Origin: JBNJGB01 sp051747385
GTDB lineage: Bacteria > Myxococcota_A > UBA9042 > PHBI01 > JACKFB01
Reading direction: 5' to 3'
DNA: 64,000 nucleotides
NCBI GenBank assembly: GCA_051747385.1
Contig: JBNJGB010000011.1
Span: 62,001 to 126,000, forward strand
Notes under the pieces: model-generated
Told to the model about the DNA's origin: nothing
Database searches by the model: none
The model's input: the letters and a program-made list of their open reading frames with translations, nothing else
Program-made: the position numbers and the translations under genes
Shown: positions 57,342 through 64,000 of the stretch, piece by piece
How the letters are laid out: every line of letters starts with the position of its first letter
Position numbering within the stretch: the first letter of the stretch is position 1

Positions 57342-59396
57342 ATGATGCTGCGCCGATCGCTCGGGTTCGTGTGGGTCGCGGTCGCCATGGTCGTGTCGCT
57401 GGGGGCCTGCGATGCAGACTCCGCCCAGGGACCGCCACCGCCGGAGCCGCCTCCGCTGTGGGAGGCGCCGCCCATCCCGACGACGCCCGAGGAGGTCGAG
57501 GCGCACTGTGACACCCACCTGGCCCACGCGGAGGCCCTCGCGGACTACATCGCCGCGGAGGACACGCCCCGGACCCTCGAGCACACCCTGCGGCCGTTCG
57601 ACCAGCTGCTCGTGGAGGTCCACCGGGCCCAGGGGATCGCCGAGCTGTACGCCTACCTGCACCCGGACGCGGCCATGCGACAGGCCGGGGAGGCGTGTCT
57701 GAGCAGGGCGCGCGGCACCCGCCTCGGCGTCTACCTCGACGAGGCGGTGGCTGCGTCCGTGGAGGCCGTCGACCGCGAGGGGCTGGGTGCCGAGGGCGAG
57801 CGCGTCCGGCAGCGCCTGGTCCGCTACTTCCGGGAGGCGGGGGCCGACCTGGACGAGGACGCCCGGTCGCGCCTGCTGGTGCTCCAGATCCGCGCCTCGA
57901 CCCTGGAGCAGGAGTTCCTGCGGAACGTCGCCGAGGCGTCGGCCTCGATGGAGGTGGGCGCCGAGCAGCTCGCGGGCCTGGCGCAGAGCTACATCGACGC
58001 CCGCCGGCTGGAGGGCGAGGACGACGTCGTCGTGCTCACCGTCCCCGGGTCCGACTACACGGCGGTGATGTTCTACGCCGAGGACGCGGAGGTCCGCCGC
58101 GCCATGCACGAGCTCTACGGCAACCTGGCCTGGCCGGACAACGACGCGGTGCTCGAGGAGCTCCTGGCGGTCCGGCACGAGGCGGCGACGATCCTCGGGC
58201 ACGAGGACTGGGCGTCGTACCAGGCCGCGATCCAGATGGCCGGCAGCAGCGAGGCCATCGCGGGGTTCATCGACGACGTCGCGGAGCTCGCGCGGCCCCG
58301 GGCGGAGGCCGATCTCGAGGCGCTGCTCGCGCGGAAGCAGCAGGACCACCCGGAGGCGACCGAGGTGTACCCCTGGGACGTGGGCTACTACGCCAGGCGG
58401 CTCCGCGCGGAGGAGGTCGGCTACGACGTCTCGGAGGTGTACCCGTACCTGGTCGCCGACCGTGTGGAGGCGGGGGCGCTGGAGCTGGTGGAGGACCTCT
58501 TCACCGTCTCCTTCGAGCCGGTCGCCGAGGCGCCGACATGGCACGACAGCGTCCGGGTCTACGAGGTCGTGCGCGGCGGCGAGGCGCTCGGCCGCGTCTA
58601 CCTCGACCTCTACCGCCGGCCCGGCAAGTTCGTGGGTGCGGCGGCGTTCTGGACGCAGCTCGGGGTCGGCGGGCTCCAGCTCCCGGCCATCGTGCTCGGC
58701 GCCAACTTCTCACCCTCCCCGGGAGAGGACGGCGAGCCCGCGACCATGTCCCACTACGAGGTGAGGACGCTGCTCCACGAGCTGGGCCACGTGATGCACA
58801 TGCTCCTGTCGGGTCGGCAGGAGTGGCTCGTGCACTCGGTCGTGCACCAGGAGCTGGACTTCGTCGAGGTCCCCTCGCAGCTCCTGGAGAAGTGGGCGTG
58901 GGACCCGGACGTCCTGGCGCGCTTCGCCCGGCACCGCGAGACCGGCGAGCCGATCCCGGCGGAGCTCGTGGAGCGGATGCGGGCGGCCGAGGGGATGACG
59001 CGGGGCCTCTTCGTCATGGACGGCCTCTCGTACACGGCGCTCTCCCACGAGCTGCACGCGGCCGTGACCCGGGAGCAGACGCCGATGGGGGTCTACCAGG
59101 ACGTCCTGGCGCGCTACAGCCCCTATGCGTCGAGCGGCGACACCGCCGCGTATGCGTCGTTCATCCACCTCGCGGGGTACAACTCGAAGTACTACACCTA
59201 CCTGTGGTCGGCCGCCCTGGTGGAGGACCTGTTCGGCCGGTTCCGGGAGGCGGGGCTCATGGATCCGGAAGTGGCGGGGGCCTACGCGCAGGCCATCCTG
59301 GAGCCCGGTGCCTCGACCCCGCCGGAGGAGATGGTCCGGGACTTCCTGGGCCGTCCGTCCTCGCTCGACGCCTTCGAGGCCTGGCTGATCGAGTAG
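57342..59396 (+). CDS. M3 family metallopeptidase (oligoendopeptidase-like), lipoprotein
   Basis: 684 residues. Signal with lipobox LGAC at about residue 22, Pro-rich linker, then the M3 fold. HELGHVMH (479-486) with the downstream LDFVEVPSQLLEKW, and the C-terminal SYTALSHELHA and FIHLAGYNSKYYTYLWSAAL blocks that close the active-site channel, are diagnostic of thimet-type oligopeptidases. Here it is exported and anchored, rather than cytoplasmic as usual. ATG at 57342 is two to five bases after AGGAGGAGAC; a second ATG follows at 57345. Confidence 0.9.
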   Translation: MMLRRSLGFVWVAVAMVVSLGACDADSAQGPPPPEPPPLWEAPPIPTTPEEVEAHCDTHLAHAEALADYIAAEDTPRTLEHTLRPFDQLLVEVHRAQGIAELYAYLHPDAAMRQAGEACLSRARGTRLGVYLDEAVAASVEAVDREGLGAEGERVRQRLVRYFREAGADLDEDARSRLLVLQIRASTLEQEFLRNVAEASASMEVGAEQLAGLAQSYIDARRLEGEDDVVVLTVPGSDYTAVMFYAEDAEVRRAMHELYGNLAWPDNDAVLEELLAVRHEAATILGHEDWASYQAAIQMAGSSEAIAGFIDDVAELARPRAEADLEALLARKQQDHPEATEVYPWDVGYYARRLRAEEVGYDVSEVYPYLVADRVEAGALELVEDLFTVSFEPVAEAPTWHDSVRVYEVVRGGEALGRVYLDLYRRPGKFVGAAAFWTQLGVGGLQLPAIVLGANFSPSPGEDGEPATMSHYEVRTLLHELGHVMHMLLSGRQEWLVHSVVHQELDFVEVPSQLLEKWAWDPDVLARFARHRETGEPIPAELVERMRAAEGMTRGLFVMDGLSYTALSHELHAAVTREQTPMGVYQDVLARYSPYASSGDTAAYASFIHLAGYNSKYYTYLWSAALVEDLFGRFREAGLMDPEVAGAYAQAILEPGASTPPEEMVRDFLGRPSSLDAFEAWLIE

Positions 59397-59596
59397 GTGC
59401 CGCGCCCGCTACGACGAGCCGCCCGCCGAGGGACCGGCTCCGAACGTGACCTCCAAGCGGGTGCCGCCGCTCTCCCGGTAGTCGATGCAGACGGCCTGAA
59501 CGGGCTCCCCGACATCAGCGCGCCCAGCACCTCGCCCAGCGGGAAGTTCCACGGCGGCGTCACGACCGTCTCACCGCGCCGGGCACGGCCGAGCGC

Positions 59597-61078
59597 CTAC
59601 GCGAGGGAGGGGCGCCGGTCGGCCCAGGGTCGGGCCTCCTCCAAGCGGGCGGCCAGGCGAAAGAGGGTGGCCTCGTCGCCGAAGCGCGCCGCGAACTGGA
59701 CGCCGATGGGGAGGCCATCGGCGCTCCAGTGGAGTGGGACCGACATGGCGGGCTGCCCGGTCTGGTTGAAGAGCTGGGTGTTCGGGGTCCAGGCCAGCTT
59801 GCCCTCGCCCATCTTGTTCAGGGCCACGTCGAGCAGGGCGCGCAGGGGCAGGTTCCGCAGCACGGCGAGTTGGAGCCGCTCGGCCCGGGTCATGGCCAGC
59901 TCGCCGATGCGGGCCGGGGGCTGCGCCATGGTGGACGTCACCAGGACGTCGTGCTCCAGGAAGAAGTGCGCCACGTCCCGCGCCGTCCGCTGGATCTGCT
60001 GCTGCGCGGCCAGGAGGTCCGCCGCCGGGGTCTTCCAGCCGATGAGCGCCATGAGCCAGGTCGCCGGCTCGAAGTCCGCGGGGCGGGGGCGGACGCCCGC
60101 CTCCTCCGCCGTGGTGGTCACGAAGTGCGCGACGCCCGCGCAGACGACGAGGAAGTAGGCGCGCACCATTTCGTCGCGCGGGAACGGGGGCCGCGCCTCC
60201 ACCACCTCGTGGCCCATGTCCTCGAGGAGGGACGCCGTCTTTTCGACCGCGGCGACGCACTCCGGGTGGCTCTCGCCGGCGTACAGCGTCTCCCGCGTGA
60301 AGGCGACGCGGAGCCGCCCCGGGTCGGCGCCCACCTCCTCGCTCCAGGAGCGGACCTTGGCCGGCGCCGCGTAGGGCTCGCCGGGCGTCCACGCGTCGCT
60401 CAGGTCCAGGAGCAGGGCGCTGTCCCGCACCGAGCGCGACAGGACGTGCTCCTGCACGAACCCGCTCCAGGCCTCGCCCATGAAGGGCGCCATGGTGACG
60501 CGGCCGCGCGTCGGCTTGAGGCCGAAGAGCCCGCACGCCGACGCCGGGATGCGGATGGAGCCGCCCCCGTCGCCCCCGTGGGCCGCGGGGACCATGCGCG
60601 CCGAGACCGCCGCCGCCGAGCCGCCCGAGCTTCCCCCCGGCGTGTGGTCCGGGTTCCACGGGCTCCGGCAGGGGCCGCGAAGCTCCGGCTCCGTGATGCC
60701 CATGATCCCGAACTCGGGCGTGTTGGTCTTCCCGAGGATCTGGAGCCCGGCTGCCTCGTAGCGCTCGGCGAGCACGCTGGAGCGCTCCGCCGCGCGGCCC
60801 GCGAGGAGCTTCGTCGAGTTGGTGGTGGGCGTGCCCGCGATCTTCAGCTTCAGGTCCTTGACCAGGAAGGGCACGCCTCGGAGCGGTCCGTGCGGCAGGT
60901 CGTCGACGCGCTTCCTGGCCCGGTCGTACATGGCGTGCACCACCGCGTTGAGCCGGGGGTTGCGGGCCTCGATGCGCTCGAGCGCGGCGTCGAGACACTC
61001 CGCGGGCGACACCTCGCCGGCGCGCACGAGGTCCGCGAGGCCGATGGCGTCCAGGTCGTCGTACTCGGGGAAGCGCAA
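59597..61078 (-). CDS. amidase signature family hydrolase
   Basis: 493 residues. Ser-cisSer-Lys triad region: VPFLVKDLKLKI (Lys), GGSSGGSAAAVSA (cis-Ser) and GGDGGGSIRIPAS (nucleophile Ser), followed by GLFGLKPTRGRVT. Ends with FNQTGQPAMSVPLHWS and GLPIGVQF. No signal peptide, so cytoplasmic. Hydrolyses an amide; closest in style to broad amidases such as 6-aminohexanoate cyclic-dimer hydrolases; substrate unknown. Start is TTG at 61076-61078, six bases after GGAGG. Confidence 0.9.
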   Translation of the reverse strand: MRFPEYDDLDAIGLADLVRAGEVSPAECLDAALERIEARNPRLNAVVHAMYDRARKRVDDLPHGPLRGVPFLVKDLKLKIAGTPTTNSTKLLAGRAAERSSVLAERYEAAGLQILGKTNTPEFGIMGITEPELRGPCRSPWNPDHTPGGSSGGSAAAVSARMVPAAHGGDGGGSIRIPASACGLFGLKPTRGRVTMAPFMGEAWSGFVQEHVLSRSVRDSALLLDLSDAWTPGEPYAAPAKVRSWSEEVGADPGRLRVAFTRETLYAGESHPECVAAVEKTASLLEDMGHEVVEARPPFPRDEMVRAYFLVVCAGVAHFVTTTAEEAGVRPRPADFEPATWLMALIGWKTPAADLLAAQQQIQRTARDVAHFFLEHDVLVTSTMAQPPARIGELAMTRAERLQLAVLRNLPLRALLDVALNKMGEGKLAWTPNTQLFNQTGQPAMSVPLHWSADGLPIGVQFAARFGDEATLFRLAARLEEARPWADRRPSLA

Positions 61079-61193
61079 GTCCGTCCTCCGTCTCGTGATT
61101 CCGGGCCCGTTTCGTGCGGGCCGACGGGAGCCTAGCGCGCGTCCGGAGCCTTGACTATCCTCCGCCGCCTCTCACCCGTAGTCAGGAGTCGGC

Positions 61194-64000
61194 ATGCGCA
61201 CCTCCGCCCCACGCTTGGTTCCCCTGCTCGCCGTCGCGGCGCTGGCCCTCGCCGCCTGCGACGACACCGTCATCGAGACGCCCGCCTGCACGGCGACCAC
61301 CGCCGAGGACGGCTCCCTCGTCCTGAACTGCCCCGGCCAGGAGCCGGTCGTGGTCGAGGGCCCGCGGGACGGCGAGGACGCCGAGCCCTGCGCCGTCACC
61401 GATCACGGCGACGGCACCTATAGCCTGGCCTGCCCGGGCTCCGCGCCGATCACGCTGGAGGACGGCGAAGACGGCTCCGACGGGGAGGACGGCGAGGCCT
61501 GCACGGCCTCGGACAACGGCGACGGGACCTACACCATCGACTGCCCCGGCTCGGACCCGATCACGGTCGCGGACGGCGAGGACGGTGAGGACGCCGCCCC
61601 GTGCACCGTGGTCGACGAGGGCGACGGGGCGTACACCCTGGCGTGCCCCGGCTCGGACCCGGTGACCATCTCGGACGGCGCCGACGGCGCGGACGCCGAG
61701 CCCTGCCAGGCGCTCGACAACGAGGACGGCACCCTGACCCTCGCGTGCCCCGGCAGCGCGCCGCTCACCTTCGCGGTCGGCGGCGAGGGAAGCAGCGTCG
61801 CCTGCAGCGTGACGATGAACGGGGACGACACGGTGACGCTCGACTGCCCGGGCTCGGACGCGGTCGTGCTCCCGGTCGGTCCGCCGGAGCCCTGCGTGGT
61901 GACGCCGGTCGACGCCATCTCCTACACGCTCGACTGCCCGGGGGCGGAGCCCATCACCCTCACCGACGGCCAGGACGGGGCGGCCTGCACGGTGACGGAC
62001 GAGGGGGACGGCGCCTACACCCTCGCCTGCCCCGGGTCCGACCCGGTGACCCTGAGGGACGGCCAGGACGGGGCAGACGGCCAGGACGGCCAGCCGTGCA
62101 CGGTCACGGACAACCAGGACGGCTCGTACACGCTGGCGTGCCCGGGCTCCGATCCGGTGATCGTCACCGACGGCGAGGACGGCGCGGACGCCGAAGCCTG
62201 CGTGGCCACCGAGGACGCCGCCGGCACGGTCACGCTGACCTGCCCCGGGTCCGACCCGGTCACGCTCACGGACGGTGAGGACGGCCAGGACGCCGACCCA
62301 TGCACGGTCGCGGACAACGGGGACGGCTCGTACGACCTCGCGTGCCCGGGCTCGGCCGCGGTCACCATCTCGGACGGCCAGGACGGCACCAGCCCGTCGC
62401 CCTGCACCGTGGCCGACAACGGCAACGGGACCTACACGGTGGACTGCCCCGGCTCCGATCCGGTGATCCTCCACGACGGCCAGGACGGAGGCTCCTGCGT
62501 CCTCAGCCCCTTTGACGGCGGCTACAGCCTGAACTGCCCGGGGAGTGACGCGGTCACGATCCACGATGGCCAGGACGGCCAGCCGTGCGCCGCCACGGAC
62601 AACGACAACGGCACCATCACCATCGACTGCCCGGGCTCCGATCCCGTGCTCGTCAGCGACGGCCGGGACGGTACGAACGGCGTGGACGGCGCCGACGGCG
62701 AGCCCTGCGCGGTCACGGACCACGGGGACGGCTCGTACACGCTGGACTGCCCGGGCTCGTCCCCGGTCACCATCTCGGACGGCCAGGACGGCGCCGACGG
62801 CCAGGACGCCTCGCCGTGCACGGTCTCCGCGCTGGCGGACGGCAGCGGCTACGTCCTCGCCTGCCCGGATCAGGACCCTGTGAACCTCTACCACGGCCAG
62901 GACGGCGCCGACGGGGAGGCCTGCACGGTCAGCTCCTCCGGCACGGGCTCGTATACCCTGACCTGCCCGGACCAGGCGCCCGTGGAGATCACCGACGGCC
63001 AGGACGGCGCCACCTGCGCGGTCGCGGACAACGGCGACGGGACGTACACCCTGACCTGCGACGGCTCCGAGCCGGTGACCTTCAGCCACGGCAGCACCGG
63101 GACGTCCGACGGCGACCAGCAGGGCACCGAGTCCGGCACGCCGTGCCCCCTGGTCCCGGGCGCCCTGTGCATGGCGGTGGACCTCCAGACCCTCTGGCTC
63201 GCCGGCTACGACCTCCACGAGGTCAACTTCAGCGGCTCCGACCTCGACTACGCGTACCTGAAGAACACGGACCTGACGGACGCCATCTTCTACAACGCCG
63301 ACTTCTACCAGACGAAGTTCGACGGCGCCGCCATGGATCGGGCCGTGCTCGAACTCGGCTACTGCGACTCCGCGGACTTCGTGGGGGTCACCGCGACGTA
63401 CGCCAACCTCCGGGACCTCAACGGCGACCACACGGACTGGACCGGCGCCGACCTGTCCCACTCGGACGGGTGGAGCGCCTTCCTCGCCGAGAGCACGTTC
63501 ACGGACGCCGTGGCCGTGGGGGCGTCCTTCCCCGAGGCCGGGCTGCACGGCTCGGACATGCAGCGCATCGACTTCACGGACGCCACTCTCGACGACGCCA
63601 ACGTGAGCCAGTCGGACCTGACGGACGCGGTCCTGAGCGGCGTCAGCGCCCGCTACACGAGCTTCGAGAGCTCGAACCTCACGGGCGCCGACTTCTCGGG
63701 CGCGGACCTCACCGACGCGAACCTGGGCGGCGCCGTGATCGACGGGACGAACCTCGACGGCGCCATCCTCACGGACGCGAGCCTGGCCGCCACGGACCTG
63801 TCGGGCTACGACCTGTCCGGGCGCGACCTCACGAACACGAACTTCGACAACGCCACCCTGACTGGGGCGAACCTCACGGGCGCGACCCTGGTCGGGGCCG
63901 ACTTCTATGACGTGGACCTGTCCGGCCGCGACTTCTCCGGGCGTGACCTCACCGGCTGCGACTTCGAGCGCGCCGACCTGACGAACGCGAACCTGAGCGG
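61194..64000 (+). CDS. lipoprotein with 18 Cys-pair DGxDG repeats and pentapeptide repeats, 3' end outside window
   Basis: Open to the window edge (935 complete codons). Signal with lipobox LAAC at about residue 22. Residues ~30-655 hold about 18 tandem units of 30-40 residues of the form CTVTDNGDGTYTLACPGSDP then VTITDGQDG, with two Cys per unit and a variable (DGQDGA) collagen-like tail. From about residue 660 pentapeptide repeats begin (ANLTG, ADFSG, DLTDA, TNLDG types), forming a right-handed beta-helix; an FxxxDL variant with SGYDLSGRDLT appears near the end. Divergent from the amidase gene. ATG at 61194 follows AGGAG. Probably a long surface fibre; function unknown. Confidence 0.85.
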   Translation, partial: MRTSAPRLVPLLAVAALALAACDDTVIETPACTATTAEDGSLVLNCPGQEPVVVEGPRDGEDAEPCAVTDHGDGTYSLACPGSAPITLEDGEDGSDGEDGEACTASDNGDGTYTIDCPGSDPITVADGEDGEDAAPCTVVDEGDGAYTLACPGSDPVTISDGADGADAEPCQALDNEDGTLTLACPGSAPLTFAVGGEGSSVACSVTMNGDDTVTLDCPGSDAVVLPVGPPEPCVVTPVDAISYTLDCPGAEPITLTDGQDGAACTVTDEGDGAYTLACPGSDPVTLRDGQDGADGQDGQPCTVTDNQDGSYTLACPGSDPVIVTDGEDGADAEACVATEDAAGTVTLTCPGSDPVTLTDGEDGQDADPCTVADNGDGSYDLACPGSAAVTISDGQDGTSPSPCTVADNGNGTYTVDCPGSDPVILHDGQDGGSCVLSPFDGGYSLNCPGSDAVTIHDGQDGQPCAATDNDNGTITIDCPGSDPVLVSDGRDGTNGVDGADGEPCAVTDHGDGSYTLDCPGSSPVTISDGQDGADGQDASPCTVSALADGSGYVLACPDQDPVNLYHGQDGADGEACTVSSSGTGSYTLTCPDQAPVEITDGQDGATCAVADNGDGTYTLTCDGSEPVTFSHGSTGTSDGDQQGTESGTPCPLVPGALCMAVDLQTLWLAGYDLHEVNFSGSDLDYAYLKNTDLTDAIFYNADFYQTKFDGAAMDRAVLELGYCDSADFVGVTATYANLRDLNGDHTDWTGADLSHSDGWSAFLAESTFTDAVAVGASFPEAGLHGSDMQRIDFTDATLDDANVSQSDLTDAVLSGVSARYTSFESSNLTGADFSGADLTDANLGGAVIDGTNLDGAILTDASLAATDLSGYDLSGRDLTNTNFDNATLTGANLTGATLVGADFYDVDLSGRDFSGRDLTGCDFERADLTNANLS

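Overview
The window is very GC-rich (about 70% by eye) and looks like a chromosome fragment of a myxobacterium-type organism (Myxococcota, formerly Deltaproteobacteria), probably free-living and aerobic or microaerobic. The evidence: one secreted protein (21102-23330) ends in a MYXO-CTERM-type Cys / hydrophobic / Arg-rich tail; there are about a dozen large lipoproteins, several with an Asp/Val/Pro-rich spacer directly after the lipobox Cys; Cys-rich surface proteins carry CGxDGCGGxCGxC repeats; and there are two eukaryote-like sterol reductases, a trait known from some myxobacteria. No rRNA, tRNA, CRISPR array or intact mobile element was seen.

Layout. 1-5 kb: tail of an alpha/beta hydrolase, a DHCR7-like sterol reductase, two acidic-spacer lipoproteins, and a deleted nucleotidyltransferase gene coupled to a HigA-type antitoxin. 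5-9 kb: a minus-strand operon of two propeller-like lipoproteins around an outer-membrane barrel. 9-13 kb: SDR, carbamoyltransferase, dienelactone hydrolase-like lipoprotein. 13-20.5 kb: M28 peptidase, OmpA-like lipoprotein, an unusual single ORF joining a molybdopterin oxidoreductase to a cysteine desulfurase, HD-domain protein, cold-shock protein. 21-27 kb: MYXO-CTERM DUF4091-like protein, cytochrome bd oxidase (cydAB), Cys-rich lipoprotein. 27.6-30.5 kb: a five-gene arsenic-type operon (arsR, permease, arsE/F/G-like) behind a clear promoter/operator. 30.8-39.5 kb: secreted EEP phosphohydrolase with an apparent ATC start, XRE regulator, degenerate receiver, SDR plus second sterol reductase, CPXCG protein, polytopic membrane protein plus GT2 glycosyltransferase, GH105-like hydrolase. 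39.6-51.3 kb: a giant Cys-rich lipoprotein with a caspase/CHAT-like segment, HepT/MntA toxin-antitoxin pair, cytochrome b561, a large unknown lipoprotein, a MetE-core protein, and a lipoprotein of 41-residue Cys-rich repeats. 51.4-64 kb: a 1245-residue gluzincin protease, a REP/RAYT-like inverted-repeat element, a ferritin-like protein, an IS66 remnant, M3 peptidase, amidase, and a lipoprotein with 18 Cys-pair repeats followed by pentapeptide repeats that runs off the window.

How the genes fit together: most of the coding capacity is for exported lipoproteins, peptidases and carbohydrate-active proteins, as expected for a surface-rich saprophyte or predator. Smaller modules cover respiration and redox (cydAB, cytochrome b561, Mo-enzyme), metalloid defence (ars operon), membrane sterol tailoring (two reductases, one with an SDR) and toxin-antitoxin pairs. 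The least ordinary objects are the Mo-oxidoreductase/cysteine desulfurase fusion, the CHAT-like segment in the 1513-residue lipoprotein, the repeat protein at the right edge, and the GGCAAG hexanucleotide tracts.
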